In this document: positions 1 through 8,183 of the stretch, piece by piece
How the letters are laid out: the number at the start of each line of letters is the position of its first letter
Position numbering within the stretch: position 1 is the first letter of the stretch
Origin: Candidatus Dormiibacter spiritus
GTDB lineage: Bacteria; Chloroflexota; Dormibacteria; Dormibacterales; Dormibacteraceae
Length of the DNA stretch: 32,454 nucleotides
Reading direction: 5' to 3'
Assembly: GCA_003244185.1 (NCBI GenBank)
Contig: QHBT01000021.1
Span: 1-32,454 of the forward strand
Position numbers and translations under genes: made by a program
Notes under the pieces: model-generated
What the model was told of the DNA's origin: nothing
Databases searched by the model: none
What the model saw: the letters and a program-made list of their open reading frames with translations, nothing else

Positions 1-79
1 CGGCCATCGACTCCGGTTGAATCCGGCCTAACGAGATAAGCGAACATAGCGCCACCGATCAACAGCGAAGGCCGGCTCT

Positions 80-94
80 CGGTTCACGGAACCG
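80..94 (-). terminator. Hairpin downstream of the CocE-type hydrolase gene
   Basis: A perfect 6-bp stem (CGGTTC / GAACCG) with a 3-nt loop lies 45 nt past the stop codon of the minus-strand hydrolase gene. No T-run follows it on the minus strand, so it is at best a weak or factor-assisted terminator. The rest of positions 1-138 shows nothing recognisable. Confidence 0.25.
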
Positions 95-138
95 TGCAGC
101 GAGAGTTGCGGCAGAAGTCGCAGCGTCGGACGCCGGCT

Positions 139-1866
139 CTACCGGGGAACGACCGGCAGCAGTAGCTGGGATGGCCGAGCGGGATCGTGAAAGATCGTCT
201 GCAGTGCGGGCACAATCTCATCGGTACCATCCTCACCAAGGCGGTGCCCGGTGTTAGGGTTTGGCTCTAGGTATGGGAACGAGCTGCTCGTAATGTCGAC
301 CCGGATGCGGTGGCCTGGGAGGAAGACATTGCTGGTTGCCGCCATAGCTATCTCATAGCGTTCCGCACCGCCTGGCCGGACCGCCGACGACCTACCGGCA
401 CCGTTGCGGTGTCGCGCCCGCAAGGTCCCTTCGGCGACGATGCGAGAGGCACCATTCGGATGCACGTCACAGAGCCGAACGATCCAATCCGTATCACTCG
501 CGCTGGTTGCCGCATAAAGCGTGCAGTTGAGCGGTCCAGTCACCTCAAACGGTCGTCGCAACAGCTCCGAGGTATACACGAGCACGTCGGGCCGTGCCTC
601 GAGCGGCCGCTGGTCATGCGGCCCGACATTGATTCCCTGGACGAGTCCGGGCAGACCCACCGCCCCGCCGAGCGTGGGCGCCGGCTCAGCTGGATCGTAA
701 AGGTAGTGGTCTGGCCGCTCGTCCGCGGCGGGCCTCTCCGTGGAGAGCCTCCAGTTACGCTGCAGATACCACGCCTCGGGCCGACTGCGCTTCAGGGGCC
801 AATCCTCTTCGTCACGCCACACGTTTTCACCCATCACAAAGATCCGCACCCTCGGGAGCAACGCCTGGCGCTTGGTGTCCGCGTTCAGGAAATGGCTGAA
901 ATGCGCCAGCTGATAGCCGGTAAAGTCCATGGCCGCCGCGCCGGCTGCGAAGCCGAAGTCGTATTCGGCGCTACGCGAGTTCAGCATGTGATCCCAAGGG
1001 CCGATGAGTAGCCTCTGTTCGTTGTCGGCGCCTTCCAGCCCCACGTTCTCACGCATGCGCGTGAAGTTCGTGAGGGTGCCTGGTAGGAAGTAGTCGTACC
1101 AGCCCCCCACATTGAGCACGGGCAGATCGATCTTGGCGAAATGCTCGCTCAGGGCGTCCGGGTCGTCACCGCTGGCGGCATCGTCGCGAATTGCGGCCTC
1201 GTACCATTCGGCAACCGGATTCTCGAGGAACAACGGAAGTGTTGGTAGTGGCCTCCAGCGGGCGAGATCCTCGACGTGGTCGCTCGCGCCGAGTACGCGA
1301 CGGATCTCATCGCTATCCGCCCTACCGGCACTGACCCGGCGTCGAGCCGTCTCGGGTCCGAAGAACTGCGAGATCAACCAGAGCACATAGCCGAGCTTGA
1401 AGATGCCACCGCTGGCGTAGCACAGCTCGTGCATGTAGGGAGGGCGCCCGATGTTGATGGGCACGATCGTCCGCAGGCTGGGCGGGCGTTGAGCAGCCGC
1501 CAGCCACTGGACCAAGCCCAGATACGACGAGCCCGTCATGCCGACATTGCCATCGCACCAGGGCTGCCCCGCCACCCACGCGATCGAATCGACACCGTCC
1601 GTCGCTTCCTCGAATATGGCGAGCTCCCCGTCCGATTCAAAACGTCCGCGGACGTCCTGGAATACGACAGCGAAGCCGGCATCGATCGCTCGGAACGGGT
1701 CCAGGGTCGTGGTCTGCCCGAGCACGGCATCCTTGCTGTAAGGCGTGCGGACGAGCACGGTAGGCACGCGACCGCCGCCGCTGGAGCGGAACACGTTCGC
1801 GCGAGTCAGGGTGGCATCGCGCATTGGAACCTCCACGTTTCTCTCGACTATGACTGAGCTCGCCAC
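139..1866 (-). CDS. CocE/NonD family hydrolase (X-Pro dipeptidyl-peptidase S15 type)
   Basis: Predicted serine hydrolase of about 575 residues that cleaves an ester or amide acyl bond. From the GTG start, the opening resembles the family N-terminus (VIVERNVEVPMRD), then TPYSK near residue 41. The nucleophile motif G-S-S-Y-L-G has its central Ser near residue 114. GWYDYF and GPWDHM carry the likely acid and His, and the C-terminal third fits the jelly-roll domain of CocE-type enzymes. Length is normal for the family. A longer frame from an ATG at 1998 is open but adds 44 residues with no family resemblance and would erase the intergenic space to the divergent ureohydrolase gene. The GTG at 1866 has a near-perfect Shine-Dalgarno 4 nt upstream. 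Substrate unknown; neighbours suggest an amide- or ester-bearing nitrogen compound. Confidence 0.88.
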   Translation of the reverse strand: MASSVIVERNVEVPMRDATLTRANVFRSSGGGRVPTVLVRTPYSKDAVLGQTTTLDPFRAIDAGFAVVFQDVRGRFESDGELAIFEEATDGVDSIAWVAGQPWCDGNVGMTGSSYLGLVQWLAAAQRPPSLRTIVPINIGRPPYMHELCYASGGIFKLGYVLWLISQFFGPETARRRVSAGRADSDEIRRVLGASDHVEDLARWRPLPTLPLFLENPVAEWYEAAIRDDAASGDDPDALSEHFAKIDLPVLNVGGWYDYFLPGTLTNFTRMRENVGLEGADNEQRLLIGPWDHMLNSRSAEYDFGFAAGAAAMDFTGYQLAHFSHFLNADTKRQALLPRVRIFVMGENVWRDEEDWPLKRSRPEAWYLQRNWRLSTERPAADERPDHYLYDPAEPAPTLGGAVGLPGLVQGINVGPHDQRPLEARPDVLVYTSELLRRPFEVTGPLNCTLYAATSASDTDWIVRLCDVHPNGASRIVAEGTLRARHRNGAGRSSAVRPGGAERYEIAMAATSNVFLPGHRIRVDITSSSFPYLEPNPNTGHRLGEDGTDEIVPALQTIFHDPARPSQLLLPVVPR

Positions 1867-1870
1867 CAAT

Positions 1871-1880
1871 TCCTCCTCCC
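1871..1880 (-). promoter_or_regulatory. Ribosome binding site fixing the GTG start at 1866
   Basis: On the minus strand GGGAGGAGGA lies 4 nt before the GTG codon at 1866-1864. This decides the start against the ATG at 1998 and leaves 134 bp (1867-2000) for divergent promoters. I could not pick a confident -10/-35 pair there. Confidence 0.7.
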
Positions 1881-2000
1881 GTTGTGTTGGTCGGCCTTGC
1901 CCGTCCTCGATGCTGACGACCGCGAGATCGAAGTCTAGGCGACAATGGCACCACAGGTCGGCGGGGGCCACCCTCGAAGTGTGTTCGCAAGGAGCCATGC

Positions 2001-3044
2001 ATGACAGATAAATGGTCGAGGAACCCGTTGGACCCGGTCAGCCAGATGCTCGTGCCCCGTCATTACGGCAGCGTGCCCACGCTGTTCGCAGCGCCCAAGG
2101 CCCGTAAACCGAGCGAGCTGGCGGGAGCCGACCTTGCCTTCCTCGGCATTCCTTGGTCGGCACCGGTACCCGATTCGCGCATGGGCGCCGCAGCTGTCAG
2201 TTACATAGGCACCACCCTCACGCCGCAGGCGTTCCGTAGCAACTCACTCAAATACGGCGGCTACCTTCCGGAGCTTGACGTCGACGTGTTTGAGCACTAC
2301 CGACTGATCGACTACGGGGATTCGCAAGTGTTCGAGGACATTCGCGACACGTTCGAAGATGTCGTCAGTCGAGTCGGCCACATCATCGACCAGGGAGCGG
2401 TTCCGATCACGATCGGCGGCAACTCTGGCCCTTCGTCGTACGCGGTTCTACAGGCCATCGCAGCCCGAGCCGGAGGTCCGACGGCGGTCGTCAACTTCGA
2501 CGCCCATCACGACAACTTCCGGGGTGAGTGGAGCGAGGACACTGCGGAACAACCGCGGTGGGGCGGAACCTGGGCACGGCGCATCCTCGACCTTCCGGGA
2601 GTTGAACCGGCGCGCTACTTCCACATTGGCCTGCGTGGACCGCGAAACGACAAGGCGGCATTCGACCGATTCCTCGAAAAGGGGGTCGACCGAGCTCACA
2701 TCCTTACATATCGCGACATCGCTCAGGCCCGGCGCCGTGGGTTTGATGAATGGGCGGCAGCGATCGCCGTACAGGTGTCCGACGGCGCGGCCGTCGTTTG
2801 GATCGCCATCGACCCAGACGTCCTGGACTTGAGCGCGTCACCTGACTTCGGCGACGAGCCGTTGGGCCTGCACACGGAAGAGATATGTTTGCTCGCTTAC
2901 GAGCTGGGGCGTGCCATTGGCTGGCGCCGGTTGGGCGGCATCTCCTTCATGGCGGTTCCGAACACAGCCACCAGCATCCACTGGATCTGCATGTACGCAC
3001 TGCTGTACGCGCTGGCAGGGACCGTGCACGCCTCCGAGCGTTAA
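2001..3044 (+). CDS. Arginase/agmatinase-family (ureohydrolase) protein with an altered first metal motif
   Basis: Ureohydrolases use a dinuclear metal centre to hydrolyse guanidino or amidino C-N bonds. At 347 residues this matches the family. The second motif, NFDAHHD (Asp167, His169, Asp171), and the third, AIDPDVLD (Asp271, Asp273), are present. The first motif, normally GGDHS, reads GGNSG at 139-143, so the usual metal-A histidine is Ser142. The protein may bind one metal, use another ligand, or act on a different bond. AAGGAG 6 nt upstream of the ATG supports the start. The gene diverges from the CocE-type hydrolase and precedes the ABC importer, which suggests a role in handling a guanidino/amide-like substrate. 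Family membership is firm; activity is uncertain. Confidence 0.85.
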   Translation: MTDKWSRNPLDPVSQMLVPRHYGSVPTLFAAPKARKPSELAGADLAFLGIPWSAPVPDSRMGAAAVSYIGTTLTPQAFRSNSLKYGGYLPELDVDVFEHYRLIDYGDSQVFEDIRDTFEDVVSRVGHIIDQGAVPITIGGNSGPSSYAVLQAIAARAGGPTAVVNFDAHHDNFRGEWSEDTAEQPRWGGTWARRILDLPGVEPARYFHIGLRGPRNDKAAFDRFLEKGVDRAHILTYRDIAQARRRGFDEWAAAIAVQVSDGAAVVWIAIDPDVLDLSASPDFGDEPLGLHTEEICLLAYELGRAIGWRRLGGISFMAVPNTATSIHWICMYALLYALAGTVHASER

Positions 3045-3052
3045 CGGACAGC

Positions 3053-3096
3053 TCACGTCACTGCTCCAAGCACGTGACGCACGTTCGGCGTGAACG
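3053..3096 (+). promoter_or_regulatory. Operator-like inverted repeats upstream of the importer promoter
   Basis: TCACGT (3053-3058) is repeated inverted as ACGTGA (3072-3077) across 13 nt. A second palindrome, CGTTC-5 nt-GAACG, lies at 3082-3096. Both sit just upstream of the -35 box at 3112, where an activator or repressor could bind. The short arms mean chance occurrence is possible. Confidence 0.35.
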
Positions 3097-3111
3097 GAGG
3101 CAAGGGCCTCC

Positions 3112-3140
3112 TTGACAGTCCCGAATTCATTATGTATGTT
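3112..3140 (+). promoter_or_regulatory. Candidate sigma70-type promoter for the importer operon
   Basis: A perfect TTGACA (3112-3117) is followed after 17 bp by TATGTT (3135-3140), in a locally AT-rich patch that stands out from the GC-rich surroundings. Transcription would begin near 3147, giving a leader of about 360 nt before the lipoprotein gene. It is the best promoter match I found in the window. Confidence 0.65.
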
Positions 3141-3463
3141 GGCTTCACTATGTTGACGGGCGGTCGGGAAGCTACCTTTGGCCCCGCCAGGGTTCGTCGC
3201 GACGGTCGTCTGGCATGGCCCGCGTACCGGCGGGCTGAGTGGCGACGTGACCGCCGAGTCGTCGTCGTCGCTGAGCACGAATGGGGACGCTACCCGGAGA
3301 GTGGGTTTGCTCAACCGCCAAAGGGAACCGGTATGTGAGCAAGAGCAACGGGGGGAGGTGACAAGGGGCATTGGTTAAGGGTCTCTATCGGGGCACCGGA
3401 GAAGGCTCCAGAGAACTGCGGCGCCGGGCGCCGCGTCCCTTTGGGTCGCAAGACCGCAAACGT

Positions 3464-3515
3464 GGATGGGAGATGGCGAACATGAACGAGGATGGGAGAT
3501 GGCGAACATGATTGA
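3464..3515 (+). repeat. 26-bp tandem duplication of the translation start of the solute-binding protein
   Basis: Copy one is 3464-3489 and copy two is 3490-3515, identical at 24 of 26 positions; the first 22 nt match perfectly. Each copy carries GGGAG followed 9 nt later by ATG. The downstream ATG (3508) starts the lipoprotein gene. The upstream ATG (3482) opens a nine-codon ORF. Confidence 0.9.
3482..3511 (+). CDS. Upstream mini-ORF MNEDGRWRT, ATGA-coupled to the lipoprotein gene
   Basis: This ORF of nine sense codons uses the duplicated ribosome binding site GGGAG (3468-3472) and ATG. Its TGA stop (3509-3511) overlaps the lipoprotein ATG (3508-3510) as ATGA. Translation is inferred only from the duplicated signals. 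If used, ribosomes would reach the real start by termination-reinitiation. Confidence 0.4.
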   Translation: MNEDGRWRT

Positions 3516-4722
3516 CAATGGCAGGCGCCTCCTCGCCGTTGGGAGCATCTTGGTTCTGGGACTGCTTGTCGCCTGCGGCACGGGGTCAAGCAGTGGCGGA
3601 GGAACTGGTTCAAACGCCAACTGCAACACGTCCCAGCCCACACAGGGTGTGACCAGTAGTCAGATTACCCTGGGTGAGACCCTCCCGCTGACCACGGCGG
3701 GGCCCAGTCCCCAGCAGACCGTCGACGGATCCCAAGCCTATTACGACATGATCAACGCCGCAGGCGGGGTGAAGGGTCGCAAGATCAAACTGATCGCGCG
3801 AGACGACCAGTATAACCCGTCAATGGCTCTCCAGCAGATGCGCAACCTCGTGCAGCAGGACAAGATCTTTGCGGTCGCCGGCGGCCAGGGCACTCCGAAC
3901 TTCCTGGCCCAGGCGCCGTTTCTGAACACGCAGGCAGTGCCTGCGATTGCTCCGTATGCCCCATCGAGCGAGCTGGGTAACATGAAGTACCCCCACGTCT
4001 ATATGACTTCGGTGAACTACATCACTGAGTTTCAGATCATGACGAGGCGCGTTCTTGACAACTTCTCTCCAAAGGGATTCGGCCTGGTCGGGGTTCAGGG
4101 AAACGTCGGGGACGACTCCAAGCAGGGGATGAAGCAGGCGATCGGCAGCAGTGGCAAGCCGCTCCTGTATATACCCGAGCAGCCCGGGACACCGGATCTC
4201 ACACCCATCGCCACGCAACTGAAGAGCAGCGGCGCGGACTGGGTCTTTCTGATCCTCACGCCCTCTGACACCGGCGGGCTGTTGAAGGCAATGCAGCGCA
4301 TCGGTTACCAGCCCCGGCTTGCAGCCTGGGCAGGCATGAGCGATCAGACCTACATCGACCAGTTCGGCGATCTGTCCCAGGGCATGATCGTCGCCCAGGA
4401 GCTGGCCCTACCAGATGCGTCCGATCCTGACGTGCAAAAATACGTTCAGCAGTTTACGAAGCAGACGGGCAGGGCTCCCAGCGGATTTAACAACTCGCTG
4501 GGTTGGTCGCAGGCGGAGCTGACCGTGAAGGCGCTGCAGGACGCACCCGCATTGACGCGCTCCTGTGTTGAATACGCGTTGAACCAGGTCAAGGACTTCA
4601 AGACCGGTATTCTCCCGCCGATCACCTTCGGAGCCAGCGAGCGACAGGGGGTGAATGCCGTCGGCCTAGTGCAGATCGAGGGCAAGACGGTCAAGCAGAT
4701 CGCATCGTTCAAATCAGTCTGA
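3508..4722 (+). CDS. ABC importer solute-binding lipoprotein, Liv/HAAT family (Peripla_BP_6)
   Basis: Extracytoplasmic receptor of a branched-chain amino acid-type ABC importer, about 404 residues. From the chosen ATG, Arg6-Arg7 precede a hydrophobic stretch ending in the lipobox LVAC, with Cys23 as lipidation site, followed by a Ser/Gly-rich linker. The mature part starts with ITLGETLPLT and has the family sequence YYDMINAAGGVKGRKI, then alternating alpha/beta segments of two lobes. Two in-frame ATGs lie upstream (3466, 3499). The one at 3508 is best spaced (9 nt) from GGGAG and gives a compact signal peptide. Family members bind amino acids, amides, urea or aromatic acids, so the ligand cannot be read from sequence. 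The permease gene follows after 16 bp. Confidence 0.92.
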   Translation: MIDNGRRLLAVGSILVLGLLVACGTGSSSGGGTGSNANCNTSQPTQGVTSSQITLGETLPLTTAGPSPQQTVDGSQAYYDMINAAGGVKGRKIKLIARDDQYNPSMALQQMRNLVQQDKIFAVAGGQGTPNFLAQAPFLNTQAVPAIAPYAPSSELGNMKYPHVYMTSVNYITEFQIMTRRVLDNFSPKGFGLVGVQGNVGDDSKQGMKQAIGSSGKPLLYIPEQPGTPDLTPIATQLKSSGADWVFLILTPSDTGGLLKAMQRIGYQPRLAAWAGMSDQTYIDQFGDLSQGMIVAQELALPDASDPDVQKYVQQFTKQTGRAPSGFNNSLGWSQAELTVKALQDAPALTRSCVEYALNQVKDFKTGILPPITFGASERQGVNAVGLVQIEGKTVKQIASFKSV

Positions 4723-4738
4723 TGTTTCAGGGACGCCC

Positions 4739-5638
4739 GTGCCAGCCGTCCTCGCTGTAGGCAGCCTCGGCAACACCCTGCAGGTGATCCTGGGCGGACT
4801 GGCCACGGGCGGTCTCTACGCTGTCCTGCTACTGGGAGTGATAGTCGTCTTCCAGGTCAGCAAGAACGTCAACTTCGCCTATGGCGAGCTCGGGGTGATC
4901 GGCGCCTTCGTAGGTTATGTCCTCTACTCCACCTTGCATTGGCCAACCCCACTGGCTCTGGCGCTCGGCGTGGCGGCCGCTGTCGTACTCGCCGCCGTCA
5001 CTGATCTGACGCTGATCCGCCGGATCCCCGATCGGCAGGGATTCGACCTCGTCGTAACTCTCGGCGCGCTGCTATTGCTCACCGCTGGAACCGACGTGGT
5101 GTTCGGTTCGGCGGACCGACAGTATCTGAACCTCTTCTCTGACAAGGCCAGGATCGTGGGCGGAGTATACATAAACGCCGGCGACCTGCTCTCCCTGGGG
5201 CTGGGCCTGGTGGCACTTGTTGGCGGCCATCTCATTGTGAACGAGACGGGGTTGGGCGTCTCGCTGCGCGCGTCGGCGGAAGATCCGGCCATCGCGCGGT
5301 CGATGGGCATCGACGTCTTGAGCCTGCGCACTGCCGTATGGGCTGCGTCCGGCTTGCTCGCGGCCGTGGCGTCGATGGTGATCGCCAGCCGGCTGGTGCT
5401 TGATGCTCGATACATGACGCCCGTCATCATCAACGTGTTCATCGCCGGAATGCTCGGGGGCCTCGACCGCTACTGGCCCCCGATGCTGGCGGCCTTTGGG
5501 GTCGGCCTCTACAATTCACTGGCTGGCTACATCTTCGGCTCAGATGCGTCGACGCCGGCCCTTTTCATCCTCGTCCTGGCAGTCCTCATCATTGCGCCAA
5601 AGCGCTTCCTGGAGGAACGACACGAGGCCCGCGCCTGA
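4739..5638 (+). CDS. livH: ABC importer inner-membrane permease, LivH type
   Basis: First transmembrane subunit of the importer, 299 residues, highly hydrophobic with about eight predicted membrane segments. The family hallmark NFAYGELGVIGAF occurs near residue 45, and the cytoplasmic coupling segment with GLGVSLRASAEDPAIARSMG lies near 170-190, where LivH contacts the ATPases. The GTG start is 16 bp after the binding-protein stop, with AGGGA shortly upstream. The end reads GGAGGAACGA, a possible ribosome signal for the next gene. The symbol denotes family, not proof that the substrate is leucine. Confidence 0.92.
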   Translation: MPAVLAVGSLGNTLQVILGGLATGGLYAVLLLGVIVVFQVSKNVNFAYGELGVIGAFVGYVLYSTLHWPTPLALALGVAAAVVLAAVTDLTLIRRIPDRQGFDLVVTLGALLLLTAGTDVVFGSADRQYLNLFSDKARIVGGVYINAGDLLSLGLGLVALVGGHLIVNETGLGVSLRASAEDPAIARSMGIDVLSLRTAVWAASGLLAAVASMVIASRLVLDARYMTPVIINVFIAGMLGGLDRYWPPMLAAFGVGLYNSLAGYIFGSDASTPALFILVLAVLIIAPKRFLEERHEARA

Positions 5639-5711
5639 CACTACCGATCAACCGACGGATGCTGTTCTAGCGGTCTCCCAGGCGCGCCCGTCTGTAGCGC
5701 GAGCGCGCTAC

Positions 5712-6677
5712 ATGAGAATCGCCGCTTCGATCGTTGTCATGGCGTTTGTGGGGTTGCTGCCATTCGCGCTGGACAGCTACTGGGTCTTCACGCTCAGCGA
5801 AGTGATGATCTACGCTATCGCCACGATCGGCCTCGACATCGTGTTTGGGCGCGCTGGTCAGCTCTCACTGGCCCAGGCGAGCTTCTTTGGACTCGGTGCC
5901 TATCTGGCCGCACTGACCACGACCCTTCCAGCGGGTTTGCAATTCCTGCTGGTCGTGGCCACAGCCATGATCGCTGGCGCCGTTGTTGCCATTCCGACCT
6001 TGCGACTCTCCGGTCTCAGACTGGCGCTGGTCACACTGCTCTTCGGGGAGCTCTTTATCTGGGCGCTCGACCACCTGGGCAGTCTCACGGGCGGCACGCA
6101 GGGACTGGTGGTACCCGCGCTGGCCATAGGTGACTCCAATTCGCAAGATCCGACCTACGGTTACATGCTTGTTCTGTTCTTCGCCGTCGCCGCGACTCTG
6201 ACTGCAGTGCAGATCTCGCGCACGCAGTTCGGACGCAGACTGCTCGCTGTGCGCGACTCTGAGGTCGCCGCCCGCTCAGTGGGAATCGGCCTAGTGCGCA
6301 CCAAGGTAGCCGCCTTCATGCTGTCGGCCATCTTCGCCGGGGTGGCCGGGTGGCTGTACGCTCACGTCGTTGGATTCGTCGCACCGCCGACGTTCGACCT
6401 CTTTCCGTCGGTCTACTTTCTGATTGCGGTGATACTTGGCGGAGCCGGCCGGGTCGCCGGCTCGTGGCTGGGGGCCGCCTACATCGTGTTGATTCCACAG
6501 GCGTTCTCGATCATCGGGCAGTCCAACTTGTTCCCGATCCTGGGTGGCGGCGTTCTCATCCTGGTCGCGCTGCTCCTGCCGGGCGGCCTCATGGACGGCG
6601 CCACACGGACCGCGGGTTGGATTCGTGCCAGGTACGCGGCCATGCGGCAGATGAGCAGCAATCGACGGCCGGCGTGA
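5712..6677 (+). CDS. livM: ABC importer inner-membrane permease, LivM type
   Basis: Second transmembrane subunit, about 321 residues from the ATG at 5712. The first membrane helix begins immediately (IAASIVVMAFVGLLPFAL). The conserved LivM stretch GRAGQLSLAQASFFGLGAY follows, and the ATPase-coupling loop FGRRLLAVRDSEVAARSVG lies near 180. The frame is open far upstream into livH but encodes non-membrane sequence, and no ATG/GTG/TTG lies between the livH stop and 5712. The 5712 ATG lacks a good Shine-Dalgarno, so translation may depend on coupling. The TGA stop overlaps the next GTG start. Confidence 0.88.
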   Translation: MRIAASIVVMAFVGLLPFALDSYWVFTLSEVMIYAIATIGLDIVFGRAGQLSLAQASFFGLGAYLAALTTTLPAGLQFLLVVATAMIAGAVVAIPTLRLSGLRLALVTLLFGELFIWALDHLGSLTGGTQGLVVPALAIGDSNSQDPTYGYMLVLFFAVAATLTAVQISRTQFGRRLLAVRDSEVAARSVGIGLVRTKVAAFMLSAIFAGVAGWLYAHVVGFVAPPTFDLFPSVYFLIAVILGGAGRVAGSWLGAAYIVLIPQAFSIIGQSNLFPILGGGVLILVALLLPGGLMDGATRTAGWIRARYAAMRQMSSNRRPA

Positions 6678-7450
6678 CTCAAGCTCGCCTGACGGTTGAG
6701 GACCTGACCGTTCGCTACGGCGCGCTGCAGGCTGTTCGAGATATCTCCGCCACTTTCCAACCGGACTCGATCGTGGGCTTGATCGGCCCCAACGGGGCTG
6801 GCAAGACGACGTTGCTCAACGCACTCTCGGGCTTCACAGACATCACTTCAGGTCGGGTTCGGCTCGGCGAGCGCGACATCACACGGCTCTCGGGGCAGGC
6901 GCGAGTCGCTCTTGGCATCGTCCGCAGCTTTCAGACAGTCCGGCTGCTCGAAGACGAGAGCGTGTTCCTCAACGTGGCCTTGGGCTGCGAGCGGAACCCG
7001 CAGCCGACGGTGGTCGAGCAGATTTTCAGCTTGCCGCGGCAATGGCGCGCCCGCCGGCGGGACCTCGCCGCCACATACCAGATCCTCGACACTCTTGGCC
7101 TTTCGGAGTTCGCCGGCAGGGCGGTGGCCGAGCTGCCATACGCGACCCGCCGGCTGGTCGAGCTGGCGCGGATCCTGGTCGTCCATCCGGAGGTGGTCCT
7201 GCTCGACGAACCGGCCGCCGGTTCGGATCGCGCAGAGCGTGACCTGATGGGCCGGACCCTCCGCCAACTGCACGCGCGTGAGCCGTTCACGATGATCGTT
7301 GTCGAACACGACGTGGACGTAGTCAGAAAGCTTTGCAGCTACGCTATCGCTCTCGACTCCGGCGCGATGATCGCGTCTGGGGAACCCGACGTCGTCTTGG
7401 AGAACGACCGCGTCCAGGAAGCCTACTTCGGGGTTGGCCATCGTGCTTGA
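6674..7450 (+). CDS. livG: ABC importer ATPase, LivG type, with a degenerate signature motif
   Basis: Cytoplasmic ATPase of about 258 residues that powers the importer with LivF. The GTG start overlaps the livM stop (GTGA), and the product opens with the canonical TQARLTVEDLTVRYGALQAV. Walker A is GPNGAGKT (near 37-44), Walker B VVLLDEP, the switch His lies in IVVEHDVD, and the C-terminal AYFG is typical of the family. The ABC signature, usually LSYG(Q/D)QR in LivG proteins, reads LPYATRR: the conserved Gly is Ala and the Gln is Arg. The D-loop reads GSDRAE instead of the usual GLNPAE. The gene context is otherwise intact. Confidence 0.92.
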   Translation: MTQARLTVEDLTVRYGALQAVRDISATFQPDSIVGLIGPNGAGKTTLLNALSGFTDITSGRVRLGERDITRLSGQARVALGIVRSFQTVRLLEDESVFLNVALGCERNPQPTVVEQIFSLPRQWRARRRDLAATYQILDTLGLSEFAGRAVAELPYATRRLVELARILVVHPEVVLLDEPAAGSDRAERDLMGRTLRQLHAREPFTMIVVEHDVDVVRKLCSYAIALDSGAMIASGEPDVVLENDRVQEAYFGVGHRA

Positions 7451-8180
7451 GATCCAGGGGCTTCAGGCGTGGTACGGCAGGACTCAAGCCCTGTTCGGGG
7501 TAAGCCTGTCCTTGGCCACCGGGCGCTGCCTCGCGCTGGTCGGGGCCAATGGCGCCGGAAAGACAACGGCCATTCGAGCCATCCTCGGGCTGATCCCCAC
7601 ATCCGGCTCAATCTTGCTCGAGGGCCAGCGCGCGGAGAATCAGAGCACGCACCGGCGAGTCCGGTTGCACGGGATCGCGGTCGTCCCGGAAGGCCGAGGC
7701 CTCTTCTCGAGGCTTTCGGTGCGCGAGAACATTGTCGTCGGGTTGTCACATTCGCAACTCGACGGTGTAGATGCGGCGCTGGAGCTGTTTCCTCCTCTGA
7801 AGAACCGCATGCGCGAGAACGTGTCCAACCTCTCAGGCGGCCAGCAGCAGATGGTGGCGCTCGCGCGAGCCGTGGCCAGGCGCCCACGGCTTCTGCTGCT
7901 TGACGAGCCGTCGCTAGGACTGGCGCCTGCGATCGTGGAGGAGATTTATGGGTTCCTGGGCAAGATGCGAGGTTCCGGACTAACGACGCTGCTAGTCGAG
8001 CAGAGCATCGTCCGGGCTCGCAGCTTCGCCGACGACCTTTGCCTGATTCGGACAGGGCGGTCAATCACGACGGTTGAGGCGCATGATCATGTGGCGGTGC
8101 AGCGCTTGAGCAAAGCCGCATTCGAGGCGAGTGGCCTTGCGGCAGAGGCACAGGGCGGCATGATGAGTAAGAAGGGCTGA
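7443..8180 (+). CDS. livF: ABC importer ATPase, LivF type
   Basis: Second ATPase, about 245 residues. The GTG at 7443 gives VLEIQGLQAWYGRTQALFG, matching the usual LivF opening; a TTG at 7434 is an alternative. Walker A GANGAGKT, signature LSGGQQQM, Walker B LLLLDEPSLGL and switch His/Gln region LLVEQS are all normal, so this partner has complete motifs where LivG is altered. It overlaps the livG end by 8 bp and precedes the nitrilase gene by 3 bp, placing the hydrolase in the transport operon. Confidence 0.93.
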   Translation: MLEIQGLQAWYGRTQALFGVSLSLATGRCLALVGANGAGKTTAIRAILGLIPTSGSILLEGQRAENQSTHRRVRLHGIAVVPEGRGLFSRLSVRENIVVGLSHSQLDGVDAALELFPPLKNRMRENVSNLSGGQQQMVALARAVARRPRLLLLDEPSLGLAPAIVEEIYGFLGKMRGSGLTTLLVEQSIVRARSFADDLCLIRTGRSITTVEAHDHVAVQRLSKAAFEASGLAAEAQGGMMSKKG

Positions 8181-8183
8181 ACG

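Larger units (their letters stand above)
3045..3507 (+). other. Gene-free leader region before the importer operon
   Basis: No convincing protein-coding gene is visible. The stretch holds two inverted repeats, a strong candidate promoter (3112-3140), and from about 3147 a likely untranslated leader of some 360 nt with several hairpins. One is TTGCTC (3307-3312) with GAGCAA (3337-3342), with inner ACCG/CGGT. Another is a GC-rich 7-bp stem at 3418-3434. A third is a GGTC-GCAA-GACC stem with a GNRA-type loop near 3447-3458. A tandem repeat at 3464-3515 overlaps the translation start. I cannot assign the leader to a known riboswitch class. Confidence 0.5.

Noticed and set aside
310..1011. Long plus-strand frames inside the CocE-type gene, and similar antisense frames elsewhere
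   Set aside because: They are Arg/Pro-rich by-products of GC-rich coding on the other strand and have no recognisable domain or ribosome site.
1867..1998. N-terminal extension of the CocE-type hydrolase to an ATG at 1998
   Set aside because: The extra 44 residues are not family-like, would leave no promoter space, and the GTG at 1866 has a much better ribosome site.
3300..3460. Guanidine, glycine or TPP riboswitch in the importer leader
   Set aside because: The hairpins are real but I could not match the conserved core of any of these classes by eye. Reported only as a structured leader.
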